A DNA stretch of 64,000 bases from Anadara kagoshimensis (lineage: Eukaryota > Mollusca > Bivalvia > Arcoida > Arcidae), in assembly GCA_021292105.1 (NCBI GenBank), contig CM037864.1, positions 13,253,898-13,317,897 on the forward strand, written 5' to 3'. A program made the translations under genes and the position numbers. Shown here one piece after another: positions 36,264 to 47,901 of this stretch (position 1 is its first letter; every line of letters starts with the position of its first letter). Under the pieces are notes generated by a model, which saw only the letters and a program-made list of their open reading frames with translations, did not search any database and was not told the origin of the DNA.

Positions 36264-36785
36264 TAACATAAATTCCCAAAACAATAGCAATATAAAAGCA
36301 ATGGTCAAACAAATTAAAGTATTAAAGCCAATTGTCCAATATTTTTCTGACCTACAAAAATATCAGATGTTGTCGTAAAATAAAATCTTTGATATAAAAA
36401 ATTCCAGCTATTACAAGCATGTCATATAATATTAATTATTTAAGAAATTTCTAATAACTCGTTAGTTTACTCCGACTAAATACTAAGCAAGTAAATTGGT
36501 CATTCAGACTCCTCTTGTAGATCCATATATCATCATTTTTTTCCCCTTATATACACGTATGACTATGTACAATGATACAAATAGCACATGTGTCCAAACT
36601 ATGTAATACACATCCAAAGGACTCAACTAAACCCAATGTCCTTGAGTCAAGTGGAATGGATAAGAGAATAGTGTTTTATTCTCCAGTCCAGTTTGCTATC
36701 ACTTATACCCAGACAGTTAGTTCTGGGATGGGTGAAGGGAACTGGAACTTATAGTGAGAACAAATACGATGGCTGGTTTGGTGCC

Positions 36786-37236
36786 TATAGTAGGCAAACA
36801 TTGACCTGTCCGCTTGAACTTTGATTTAAATATTCATTCTGGACAGGTTAATTTAAGTACTGTAAATTGGGAAATTTTCGCGATCGTTTTATTTTGGCGT
36901 AAATTCGCGAGTGAAACAAGTCATGAAAATAAAAGTTTCGCGAAAAATAAGCGTTAATTAAAATTATAATTACAGAGTCGCGATCACGTGAAAATTAACA
37001 TGCAAATAAATATTAAAGTGCATTCAAGCAAAAATTAGATGAAGCGAAAAATTCCAAATCTACAGTAATAGGGATCATGAGTGTATATTTTGTATACCTG
37101 TTGTGAACACTAATCATGGGCAATGTGTAAATGTATTAATGTCGAATCCTAACACTACCCATGTATTGGGTGGATCCTCCTATGTGAATATTCCTAATGA
37201 AAGGTCAAGCTGACAGGTCAATGTTGTTTGTCTATA
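36786..37236. mobile_element. MITE with TGACCTGTC ends interrupted by a CGCG MITE
   Basis: Left GTAGGCAAACATTGACCTGT, right GACAGGTCAATGTTGTTTGT. The interior element at 36857-37068 begins TACTGTAAATTGGGAAA and ends TCTACAGTA. Confidence 0.72.
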
Positions 37237-37481
37237 CCTGAAACCACTTTCATTTCATAGCACAGATTTACATACATTTTTTTATATTACCAGCAGTATT
37301 GTTGAATTTTATTGAGAAAACCCAAGATAATCACTTATGAGGACAAATGTGATGGGTGATCTAGCCAGGTGGTACCTTTTTTCATTATATGACACAGGAT
37401 GATTTTATTCAAAATTATAACAGCTGTGTTGTCATTTTTTACAGAGAAAAAACCATGATAACCACTTCGTTGGGATACTTT

Positions 37482-37747
37482 TCACTTATACCATTGCCAC
37501 AACTTTTCCTCGTTTCCACACAGCCTCACATGATTATTATAGGTCATTTTCCATCTAAATTTTTGCCCACATTTAGAACACACATATTTAGGTGGATCAT
37601 GTTTAGCACTGTGCTGTCTTAGGTATGATAACTTAGTAAAATTCTTTCCACAAACTTTACAACAAAATGACGCAGTGTTGTCAGTGGCTTGAGTTTCATT
37701 AGGATCTCGAATTACACCAAGTGTACTGGGTCCAAATCCTTGTCGTT
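37482..37747 (-). CDS. Alternative 3'-terminal exon, C2H2 + C2HC finger pair (duplicate copy 1)
   Basis: The acceptor is ATTTTTCAG at 37748-37756 and AA completes the split codon. Of about 88 residues, finger 1 spans 30-50 (Cys 30/33, His 46/50) and finger 2 spans 57-77 (Cys 57/60, His 73, Cys 77; a C2HC finger). The linker is DPPKYV and finger 2 has the family signature CGQKFRW. It belongs to a four-member duplicated set with the exons at 39376, 40626 and 41866. The leader is nearly the same as that of the 39376 exon, but the C-terminal tail is different and shorter (GNEEKLWQWYK against a 24-residue tail in the others). The duplicated block around it also carries non-coding repeats. Confidence 0.84.
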
Positions 37748-39375
37748 CTGAAAAATAACCAAGCGTCGAATTTAAACATTTTTTTTTATAAAACAAAACT
37801 TAATTGCTTAGTGCTATTTATATGCCAAACTACTCAATATTAATTAAGCGTTCGCTTCTAAAATACAACACAACTGTGTCACTTTTAACATATTCTTTAA
37901 ACTTAATTACAATTTTTAAACCAACACTGCTCAATAAAACGTGTATATTCTCTAAAATAGTGCTCAACTGTGTCAATAATAACCATGTTTTTTTTAAATA
38001 AATTATAATTTTTTCCCCTAAAATGTAATTGCTACTTCTAAAACAAACACTGCTAGATTTAGAATGCTTTATCCTACATATGTATGACCAATGTGCCACA
38101 AGATATCCAATAACATTTATTTCAATTTATTATGACAAACTGAAAAATTCTGTTGTCATAATGACAGAAGAAAACTAGAACCGTCTCTTGAGAGCCAAAT
38201 ACCCTTGCCCTACAACATTTAAAGTGTTCCTGTGACCTTGACCTTTCAGATGACCTTGATTCAAGGTCATGACACACCTTTGGACCATGATGAAGATTAT
38301 TCATGTGAAGTTTGATGGGAGTCTTCAAAAGCATTGATGAGATATGTCCCCGACACAATTTTAACATTTTTTATAAAGCAAAACTTAATTGTTTATTGCT
38401 ATTTATATGCCAAACTATTCAATATGAATTACGTATTTGGTTCTAAATTACAACACAACTGTGTCACTTTTAACATATTTTTTTAAAATTATTAAACATT
38501 AATTACATGTTCAATTCTAAAATACAACACAACTGTGTCACTTTTAACATATTCTTTAAACTTAATTACAATTTTTAAACCAACACTGCTCAATAAAACG
38601 TGTATATTCTCTAAAACAGTGCTCAACTGTGTCAATATTAACCATGTTTTTTTTTAAATAAATTATAATTTTTTCCCCTAAAATGTCATTGCTACTTCTA
38701 AAAAAACACTGCTGGATTTAGAATGCTTTATCCTACATATGTATGACCAATGTGCCACAAGATATCCAATAACATTTATTTCAATTTATTATGACAAACT
38801 GAAAATTCTGTTGTCATAATGACAGAAGAAAACTAGAACCGTCTCTTGAGAGCCAAATACCCTTGCCCTACAACATTTAAAGTTTTCCTGTGACTTTGAC
38901 CTTTCAGATGACCTTGGTTCAAGGTCATGACACACCTTTGGACCATGATGAAGATTATTCATGTGAAGTTTGATGGGAGTCTTTTAAAGCATTGATGAGA
39001 TATGGCCCCGACACAATTTTACACAGACAGACAGACAGACATAGTGATTTATATATACCCCCTCAAACTAGATTGCGGGAGTATAATAAAGTCTGAGATA
39101 CTGCTAATTATGTTCTTCAAGGTTTTTTAAAGATTTTCCCAATACTTTTTACTAATACACAATCTAACACAATTATTATATGTCAATTTCCCCAATTCAA
39201 TTTGAGTCTACAACTAATACATTGAAGTATCGTTTTACTGAAAAAGCCAGGATAATCAGCTTGTTGGGGTCATATACAACTGTTCTAGCTACACCTCTTT
39301 CCTTTTTCCTTTACACAAACAAACTTGTCAATTTTCCAGTTAAATTTAAGTCAATAACTAAAGCACTCAAATTTT

Positions 39376-39683
39376 TTACTGAGGAAAAAAATGATAATCA
39401 TTTTGTGAGGACATTTGTGATGGTTCCGGCCAAATTCTTTCCCTATTGCCATTACACAATCTGACATGATTATTATAGGTGATTCTCCATCTAAATTTAA
39501 GTCCACATTTAGAACACACATATTTAGGTGGATTATGTTTAGCACTGTGTTGTCTTAGGTATGATAACTTAGTAAAATTCTTTCCACAAACTTTACAACA
39601 AAATGACGCAGTGCTGTCAGTGGCTTGAGTTTCATTAGGATTCCGAGTAACGCCAAGTTTACTGGGTCCAAATCCTTGTCGTT
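39376..39683 (-). CDS. Alternative 3'-terminal exon, C2H2 + C2HC finger pair (duplicate copy 2)
   Basis: This exon has no usable early Met and is easy to miss. From the acceptor TTTTTCAG at 39684-39691, with AA completing the split codon, I can read 101 uninterrupted codons to TAA at 39376-39378. Finger 1 has Cys 30/33 and His 46/50; finger 2 (CGLKFRW) has Cys 57/60, His 73 and Cys 77. The tail contains RERIWPEPSQMSSQ and is nearly identical to those of the 40626 and 41866 exons. Exon length (308 bp) is the same in all three. The leader resembles copy 1. The absence of frameshifts in four paralogues argues for selection on the reading frame. Confidence 0.83.
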
Positions 39684-40625
39684 CTGAAAAATAACCAAGC
39701 GTCGAATTTAAACATTTTTTTTATAAAACAAAACTTAATTGCTTAGTGCTATTTATATGCCAAACTACTCAATATTAATTAAGAGTTCGCTTCTAAAATA
39801 CAACACAACTGTGTCACTTTTAACATATTCTTTAAACTTAATTACAATTTTTAAACCAACACTGCTCAATAAAACGTGTATATTCTCTAAAATAGTGCTC
39901 AACTGTGTCAATAATAACCATGTTTTTTTTAAATAAATTATAATTTTTTCCCCTAAAATGTCATTGCTACTTCTAAAAAAACACTGCTGGATTTAGAATG
40001 CTTTATCCTACATATGTATGACCAATGTGCCACAAGATATCCAACATTTATTTCAATTTATTATGACAAACTGAAAATTCTGTTGTCATAATGACAGAAG
40101 AAAACTAGAACCGTCTCTTGAGAGCCAAATACCCTTGCCCTACAACATTTAAAGTTTTCCTGTGACTTTGACCTTTCAGATGACCTTGGTTCAAGGTCAT
40201 GACACACCTTTGGACCATGATGAAGATTATTCATGTGAAGTTTGATGGGAGTCTTCCAAAGCATTGATGAGATATATCCCCGACACAATTTTACACAGAC
40301 AGACAGACATATATATACCCCCCTCAAACTAGTTTCCGGGGGTATAATAAAGGCTGAAAAACTGCTAATTATGTTCTTCAGCTTTCCCCAATACTTTTTA
40401 CTAATACACAATCTAACACAATTATTGTATGTCAATTTCCCACTTCAACTTGAGTGTACAATTAATACATCGGAGTATCGTTTTACAGAAAAAGCCAGGA
40501 TAATCAGCTTGTGGGGTCGTCATATACAAGTTTTCTAGCTACAACCCTTTCCTTTTTCCTTTACACAAACAAACTTGTCAATTTTCCAGTTAAATTTAAG
40601 TCAATAACTAAAGCACTCAAATTTT

Positions 40626-40933
40626 TTACTGAGGAAAAAAATGATAATGATCTTGTGAGGACATTTGTGATGGTTCCGGCCAAATTCTTTCCCTATTGCC
40701 ATTACACAATCTGACATGATTATTATAGGTGATTTTCCATCTAAATTTAAGTCCACATTTAGAACACGCATATTTAGGTGGATTATGTTTAGCACTGTGC
40801 TGTCTTAGGTATGAAAACTTAGTAAAATTCTTCCCACAAACTTTACAACAAAATGACGCAGTGTTGTCAGTGGTTTGAGTTTCATTATGATCTCGAATCA
40901 CGCCAAGTGTACTTGTTCCAAATCCTTGTGGTT
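40626..40933 (-). CDS. Alternative 3'-terminal exon, C2H2 + C2HC finger pair (duplicate copy 3)
   Basis: The acceptor is ATTTCAG at 40934-40940, with AA completing the split codon. About 102 residues are encoded. Finger 1 (CKVCGKNF) and finger 2 (CGLKFRWK) occupy the same positions as in copy 2, and the tail is nearly the same. Differences from copy 2 are scattered substitutions (for example TKFSYL for TKLSYL, and YAC for YVC), with no indels. The copy lies 1,250 bp from copy 2. The leader begins in frame before any Met, again consistent with use as a spliced terminal exon. Confidence 0.84.
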
Positions 40934-41865
40934 CTGAAATATAATCAAGTATCCAATTTTAACATTTTTTTTATAAAACAAAACTTAATTGCTCAGTGCT
41001 ATTTATATGCCAAACTACTCACTATTAATTAAGTGTTCAGTTCTAAAATACAACACAACTGTGTCACTTTTAACATATTTTTTAACTTAATTACAATTTT
41101 TAAACCAACACTGCTCAATAAAATATGTGTATATATTCTCTAAAATAGTACTCAACTGTGTCAATATAACCATGTTTTTTTAAATGAATTATAATATTAA
41201 TATTTTTCCTATAAATTGAATTGCTATTTCTACAACAAACACTGCTGGATTTAGAATGCTTTATCCTACATATGTATGACCAATGTGCCACAAGATACTC
41301 ATCATCATTTACTGCAAAACGTATTTAATTTCGTGTGTACTTATTTTCGGGGTATAGAAACTAGATATATTAGCGTAGTTACATTTTCACGTTTTGAAAT
41401 ATGCACTAAAACATAATAAGCATCATATAATTTTCCCTTAGTATTAATTTCTGTGCAAAACAATTGAGCGCCAAAAAAGCAAAAATTAGTACACCACGAA
41501 AATAAATGCGTTTTACAGTATTTCGTTTTATTATGACAATCTATAACTTCTGTTGTTATAATGACAGAATAGAATAAAGTCTGAGAAACTGCTAATCATG
41601 TTCTTCAAACTTTTTCCCCAATACTTTTTTTTAATACACAATCTAACACAATTACTATAAGTCAATTTCCCCAGAACAATTTGAGTCTACAACTAATGCA
41701 ATGGAGTATCATTTTACTGAAAACGCCACGATAATCAGCTTGTGGGGTCGTCATATACAAGTGTTCCATCTACACCCTTTTCCTTTTTCCTTTACACAAA
41801 CAAACATCATTATTTTGTCAATTTTCCACTTAAATTTAAGTTGATAACTAAAGTACTCAAATTTT

Positions 41866-42173
41866 TTACTGAGGAGAGTAATGGTAATGGTTTTGTGAGG
41901 ACATTTGTGATGGTTCTGGCCAAATTCTTTCCCTATTGCCATTACACAATCTGACATGATTATTATAGGTGATTTTCCATCTAAATTTGAGTCCACATTT
42001 AGAACACACATATTTGGGTGGATCATGTTTAGCACTGTGTTGCTTGAGATATTTCAATCTTGTAAAACACTTCCCACAAACTTTACAACAAAAAGTTGCA
42101 GTGCTGTCAGAGGCTAAGGATTCCTCGGGGACTGTGCCGCTAAATGTATGCCCATATCCATGACCTTGTTGCT
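41866..42173 (-). CDS. Alternative 3'-terminal exon, C2H2 + C2HC finger pair (duplicate copy 4, most diverged)
   Basis: The acceptor is TTTTTCAG at 42174-42181; AG completes the split codon. The exon is 308 bp, the same length as copies 2 and 3, at a spacing of 1,240 bp from copy 3. Finger 1 is CKVCGKCFTRLKYLKQH, differing in the helix from the TK(L/F)SYLRQH of the other three copies, while finger 2 (CGLKFRWK) and the tail are almost unchanged. The leader (QQGHGYGHTFSG) is clearly different. So sequence change is concentrated in the leader and in the finger 1 recognition helix. Confidence 0.84.
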
Positions 42174-42181
42174 CTGAAAAA

Positions 42182-43802
42182 ATAATCGAAGTGCCAATTT
42201 TAACATATTTTTGTAAACAAATGAAAAGTAATTTCTAAACCAACACAGCTCAACATGCCTTCCCTCTAAAACATCAATCTTAATGTGAAACAAATACTGT
42301 TCATTATTGTTCATATATCAACAAAACATAAGAAACTAATATTTATGCAGAATTGAGCTTGGTTTGACAACCAATTTTGAGTGTATTTTCCCTTCATAAA
42401 TATTGAACATTTATTTCGCTTCTAAAAAATACTAACTTTGTATATCTGAAAATTTCTATCTTTTTCTATAAAAGTTCTATTTCTTCTGAAATATTCTTTT
42501 TATCTGAAAAATTCTTTGTTTGCTCAGCAACTTATACCATGAACATTGATAGCTCTTAATGTTAAACTGATACTGTTCATTATTGCTCATACACCAGACA
42601 TACGACTATTGCTTCGGTCCCACTTAAAAACTTCATACTTTTAACTCTATATTGTTTGTGCAGAATCACAGCATTAATCAAGCTTCTTTTGAATGCTAAA
42701 TAAGAGTACATTTTCAATCCATAAAAATTTAACAATTTCCTTCTTCTTTTTTTTTAACAATTCCCCTTATTCGCCATGAAAAATTCTCCTTTAAACAATT
42801 TCCATTCTTATTCAAAACTAAAATTGTCAGTGAAGCTGACCCATCAAGTCATGACTCTTGATTTAAGTACCGAAATTTGGTATGCGACATATTTCATGTT
42901 GGTTTATATTTGTTTCAAGTTTGATCAAAATCCATCCATAGGCATTAAAGATTTGGAATGGACAAAATATTGGGACAGATTGCCGTAGGCTAGCGGTGCC
43001 TTTTACCCTCTAAACTTTCTTTCCCAGGAATTCAAGCTATTTTTACTACGTTTTCATTATTTTCAAATGTTATATGAGCTGTTATATGGTCACTCCCTAA
43101 TGATCTGTATGTTCTGAACAGTCCCAAACACTACATTTCCAAATTTGCAAAATTTTGTTGATCTACACAGAGTTCCATTATACCAATATATCCAAACTTG
43201 GATACTGCCATTTGGTAAGTCAAAATATCCATTGTTCAGTTACATTTATACAGTTTCTTATGATGCCTATTGTTCAAGTTTCTAATGATGCCTATTGTTT
43301 CTGTATCTGGGAATAATTATAATAAATGATAATAGTGAACAAGTGGTTTAAACTGCATACTTTCAGATCAGAGCCTCTTACCGGCCAAGGTTTAATTTTC
43401 ACTTTTAGAGATCCTTATGTGAAAAAGTCAGTAAATTCACTTGATAAATGTCAGTAGTTTCCTCTACCAACCCAGAGCTCAATTTAAGTGAAAGAATCTT
43501 GACTATGGCCTATAATACCATCACTCCAATCCAATCAACTAAAGAGTCATGACTGGGTCATAAGAATCTTCACTGGGCCGTAGAATATTATTACATCACA
43601 TTACACTCCTCTCCACTTAAAAATATTGCAAGCCTAGACTTATCAAGGCCCTCAAAAAGTTATATGGCCGTCATCTCAGTATTGTTGATAAGTTTGATGT
43701 CTCTGTGTCTAGGATTGTCCTGGATATATTTGAAGTCTCATAGTTCCATGTTCCTTTCACACAATTTTGATTACACACGTGGCTGGTGTAGCTAGCTAAA
43801 CA
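42182..43802. other. Intron, no convincing gene
   Basis: Contains weak repeats of TTCTATAAAAGTTCTATTTC type (42440-42800) that could be very old finger 2 copies. Nothing else. Confidence 0.4.
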
Positions 43803-43915
43803 GGAGGTGCTTACCCTTCCGGAGCACCCGGCCTCACTTCCCTGGTGGAAGTTCACGTGTCTAATCTAACTTGTCAGTGCCAAAGTTTTTACTTTGCTTC
43901 TGGATTGTGATTCGG
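43803..43915. repeat. Dispersed repeat, family B (copy 2)
   Basis: Contains GAGGTGCTTACCCTTCCGGA, GCACCCGGCCTCACTTCC and GGTGGAAGTTCACGTGT, as at 7665-7780. Confidence 0.75.
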
Positions 43916-44159
43916 ACATGGATTAGTATGTTTGTTTTTGATTAACTATACAGAAAGAAATACATTGATTGATTTTATTTCAACAAGTTTGATTTTCATA
44001 TTTACAAATATATATTCCAGGTATCAACATGAAACGCAGTATAAAAAAAATAAGTAATCACAACAAAAGAACAACTAAAATGAAATGAACAACAAAAGAG
44101 GAACTAATAAAGAAATTAACAACGAAAGAGCTGATAAACAAAACAAATGAACTAAAAGT

Positions 44160-45130
44160 GACATTTGAACAGAACCATAAGATTCATATTTTACATGAAA
44201 TTGATAGCCATACCAAGCCATAACCCATTACATTTCTGTATAACCTGAATAAATATAGCATTCTTTCTGATATTTTTCCATACTGTGGCATTACTACGGA
44301 CTTTTCCCCTATTTCTTACATTTTCCAACAAAATAGAATTATTTCTAAATTTTTTCTATAAAATGGTATGTCCAACATGTACCTGTAAAAACAATTGTTT
44401 CTGACATTTTACATAAAACCGTATAAATTTTAGGACATTTTCATATAAAATGAAATTATTTCTTGCAATTTGGGATGCACACATTTTCTAACATGTTATG
44501 GAATAGCATTAGTTCACATTTTCTCTCAAAATGTCTTAAATACTTTACCCAAAGTTATTGTGTACTGATCACATAATAAACTAACAAACCCCTTTTGTAG
44601 GTAAATAATGCTCTATACCTTGCTGAAAAGACCTTTTTGGTCCAAAACATACATTTTTCTTAATTTAATATTTCTACCCTATACTGGTATATGCAAACCA
44701 ACACCTAGGAATATATTTATTTTATATTTACAAGGAAAACTCATACAACAATAGATTCTCCATCAAATTTTTTTTTACCAATAACCAAAAACATAAACAA
44801 TGTTATAATACCAGTACATTCCAGTCACTGAACATGTAACAAGATTCACCACTGTACCACATAATATTACAAATCAAGATTTTTTTTGGCAGATTATTTA
44901 TGTGAAAATTGTCTTGTCAAGATATATACTCATGTAGTTTTATTTTTGCAATGTTAGATGGTACTCAGTGTTAATGCTAGTAAATTATACCAAATTAAAA
45001 TATTCACATGTTCTTACTCTCACAAAGATAAGCAAAATAAAATACAAAATTTCCCAATTTTTAGTAATGTTGATGTTTCTGGTAAAAACCATGTAATTCT
45101 GGGATTTTGTCATGTAAAACATTTTCCCAA
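44160..45130 (-). repeat. Weak repeats, possible ghost of a zinc-finger exon
   Basis: Blocks such as TTTCTGACATTTTACATAAA, GACATTTTCATATAAAATG and AAACATTTTCCCAAAATATT recur every 60-110 bp. They resemble the decayed finger 2 arrays at 46800-47640, where the matching block is GACATTTTCCACCTAA. No frame survives. Confidence 0.3.
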
Positions 45131-45224
45131 AATATTACATACAAGTGGTATGTTGGCAAACCTCATTCCAGATCAAATAACCACATCTATATACATTATC
45201 TGTTGTACAGGCAAGCACCTGTAG

Positions 45225-45547
45225 ACAAAATGCTTTAGTTAAGTTAAGTTAAAGTCTGTCCTGAGCCATTAGGCCCATCAGGCCGGAGCTTATCCCGGTT
45301 TCCGTGGTGTTAAGCGACCGGGAGTACAAGACTCTCCCCTGAATGGGACGCCGGTCCATCGCAGGGTTAACCCCCAGCATTTTGCTGGTACTCATTTATT
45401 TTTCAGCTGAGTGAACTGGAACAACGTGAAATTAGGTGTCTTGCTCAAAGACACAACACATCGCCCGGTCCAGGGATCGAACCCATGACCTTCGAATCAT
45501 GAGTCCAACGCCTTAATCACTAGGCCACGCGCTTCCACAAAATGCTT
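45225..45547 (-). mobile_element. tRNA-derived SINE, second family, with target duplications
   Basis: On the minus strand it opens GGAAGCGCGTGGCCTAGTGA, a tRNA-like head, with a box B-like GGTTCGATCCC near 45480. The body contains GAATGGGACGCCGGTCCATC and AGCGACCGGGAGTACAAG. The 11-bp target duplication ACAAAATGCTT is at 45225-45235 and 45537-45547. Confidence 0.88.
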
Positions 45548-45916
45548 ACATTATTGTAAGTGATAAGTTACTAACATAACGAGTCACCAGGTGCTTTGAA
45601 TCTAACCTATAGCTCCTTCCCCAATACACAGATCCCAAAGCACATCTGAACCTAGTTCAAAAAGCTAGATTAATATTGTTATTCAAGGGACATAAATGTA
45701 ACAATTTCACCATATTGACATCCTTCTACAAATTTCCCAAAGGGACATAACTGGAAAAAAAAATCCTTAATGGGCCCATAACAAACATGAGTGACTTTAT
45801 TTTGTGCGATTTTAAGCAGTATCCTGGCTCGTGAAAATTTTAGTTTTATCATGTGAGTTAGTTTTTCAAATAAAGAACAAACCATTTTCTCATGAATAAA
45901 ACTACTCTTGCGCAGG

Positions 45917-46209
45917 TTAAGATTTCAATGTGAACACTTTAGAAACAGTGTGATAAATATTAAAGCAATCCCTTCCAGATTTGTGGCTACACAGGGGTAT
46001 ATTGCAAACAGAACACTTGAAGCTGGTCAGAACCGGCCAGCCTCCTTTAGTTGTTTGGCCATGGATCTGACACGATTTACATTGTTTTCTTCCACCATTT
46101 GAATCAATAGGGATCAAGCTGTGTTCTGTAGAGCTGGGTGGGTTTATTGTGGTGTAACATGCAGATGTGTCACTCATGCCAGGATTTCTTGATAGCTGTG
46201 GAGCCCGAG
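45917..46209 (-). CDS. Alternative 3'-terminal exon, piggyBac-type zinc finger (most proximal of this class)
   Basis: The acceptor is TCCTTTCAG at 46210-46218 and CT completes the split codon. The first ten codons (RAPQLSRNPG) precede the first Met. Ligands are Cys 44/47, 66/69, 74, 82 and His 87, with the core CSVCNIPLC and CFNIYH. The basic loop is weaker than in sister exons (QTTKGGW in place of RTKSGW). It is the only exon of this class lying among the C2H2 exons (between those at 42.2 and 47.9 kb). About 97 residues are encoded and the tail ends nine residues after the last ligand. Confidence 0.82.
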
Positions 46210-46218
46210 CTGAAAGGA

Positions 46219-46799
46219 CAAATTGGACTCTTTATCAGTAAACTGGTTAATCAAATTATCTTTATACTTAAAAATAACTTTATAATATTTATTAATTACT
46301 ACAATATGTATTAATATTTTAACAATGTAAATAGAAAATATATTAATTCTCATATTAATTACTAAAAGTCATGGGAAGGGGTGTTGGGGAATCATATATT
46401 TAACCTATTTATAGAAAATATTACCAACACATTTCATCATGAATTACAAAATTCCTCTTAATAGTCAGTTCAAGATTCTACATAAATTCTCCATATTTTT
46501 AGGTAAAAATAATAACATTAATTGAATTTACGGAAAATAAAATATGAAAATGCCCAACAGACAAAAAGTCTAAACACAACCAAAAATTAAAATGATAAGA
46601 AACACATCATACAGTACCCTATATATCATGCAGAATAACATGCAAATTGTCAAATCTTAGATCAATTTTGTCCACTTATTATTATTGACAGTCAAGGAAA
46701 CAAAATGAAACCTTGGCTCAATCCTTCATAAATTCTATCAAACATCTTGCAAAAAACTAATAACTTTGCCAAATGGAATTCAGAGAGGCTTTTATTTGT
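46219..46799. other. Intron, nothing recognised
   Basis: AT-rich, no exon. Confidence 0.45.
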
Positions 46800-47633
46800 A
46801 TAACTGTACATATTGAACCTGCAACAATTTCCACTTAAACATGCGTTGGCATTTCACTGATGAAAATCTGATAAATTGTTTTGTATAAAATGCTTGCGCA
46901 TCCAACAAAAATTGTCACCACAATCTATATCCAGTTACTAATCTGGGAAACTAAAATCAAATGAATTGCTCTTGTCTATAAGTCTACACATCTAACATGA
47001 AACATTTTCCACCCAAGTCTGTGTCCACAAGATTCATATTGTTGTTCAAGGACTGTGAAGTTATTGGTGTGGCTGTGGGAAATTAGATAAGTTGCTTTGC
47101 TTTGCACATATTTCAAGATGTAAAATTTTCCATCAACATCTATTTTACTCTAGGAAATAAATGCATGCTTGCATGTGACATTTTCCACCTAACCCCGTGT
47201 CAACATGCTCGCATCTATTAATGCATATCAGATTAAATGGTTTGATATGCATGTAACATGCTAAATTATCCACCTGGCCCTGTATCGATTTGTGTCTCAC
47301 AGCTAGAAATAGAACTTAGCCCATTACTGTGTCTTGTGATTACACAAATCTAGTATGTGACATTTTCTACCTTAATCTACATCCAAAAACTTCACTCTGG
47401 GAAATGCAAACTGAGAAAAATTGCTGTGCTTAGCTTGTTTGCAAATGTGTAACATGTCACATTTTCCATCTAACCCTGTGTTAACATGCCAAATGTTTCC
47501 CCTAACCCTTTATAAATAAGTGCTCTTCTTGAAATGCAAATCGCTCAATTGTTGTGCTTTGCATGTTCGGACATTTCTAATATGCCACATTAGCTAACCT
47601 GCCGTCAACATGCTTCACATCTATAAATGCATA
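46800..47633 (-). repeat. Tandem array of decayed finger 2 copies of the 47634 exon
   Basis: The block GTGACATTTTCCACCTAAAT of the exon recurs in degenerate form about seven or eight times (for example near 47000, 47120, 47190, 47265, 47350, 47460 and 47580). Most are accompanied by GTGCTTTGCATGTTTGCACA-like sequence. Units are about 80-130 bp, frames are broken, and similarity rises towards the exon. Confidence 0.8.
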
Positions 47634-47893
47634 TCAGATAAACTGTTGTGCTTTGCATGTTTGCACATGTCTTATGTGTGACATTTTCCACCTAAATCTA
47701 CGTCCGCAAGCATTACACTGTAGTTTAGGGGGACTGTGAAGTCGTCTGTGCTGACTTAGGTTCTTGGCTCTGGCAAATGTTTTGCCGCAAACATTACAAT
47801 GATATGGTTCTTGTTTCAGAGCTGGAAGAGGAAGTAGACTAGATGATGATGATGTAGCGTTGGTGAAGAGGTATGATCCTTGATCGCCAAATT
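47634..47893 (-). CDS. Alternative 3'-terminal exon, C2H2 + C2HC finger pair
   Basis: The acceptor is ATTTTCAG at 47894-47901; AA completes the split codon. About 86 residues are encoded. The leader has a run of five Ser. Finger 1 is CNVCGKTFARAKNLSQH (Cys 33/36) and finger 2 is CNACGRRFRWKMSH with Cys as fourth ligand (HVQTC). The linker is HSPPKLQ, the family pattern H-x-PP. The exon is followed by about 830 bp of decayed copies of its finger 2 DNA (46800-47640). The tail is five residues. Confidence 0.84.
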
Positions 47894-47901
47894 CTGAAAA
47901 T

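Larger units (their letters stand above)
37250..42180 (-). repeat. Segmental tandem duplication carrying four zinc-finger exons
   Basis: Exon starts are spaced 1,894, 1,250 and 1,240 bp. The intergenic parts are also duplicated, for example TAATTGCTTAGTGCTATTTA at 37802 and 39736 and AATTGCTCAGTGCTATTTAT at about 40987. The larger first spacing comes from an extra internal duplication (38368-39070). Family A repeats at 38170-38365, 38828-39075 and 40100-40345 were copied along with the block. Each unit also has one or two decayed finger 2 copies beyond the stop (for example 39180-39380). A CGCG MITE lies at 41311-41523. Confidence 0.88.

Noticed and set aside
39351-39545. Minus-strand frame MLNIIHLN..., repeated at 40601 and 41751
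   Set aside because: It is a shifted-frame shadow of the duplicated C2H2 exons; the true frame has intact zinc ligands and starts at the acceptor.
45480-45536. Second tRNA gene candidate
   Set aside because: It is also the head of a SINE, flanked by an 11-bp target duplication.
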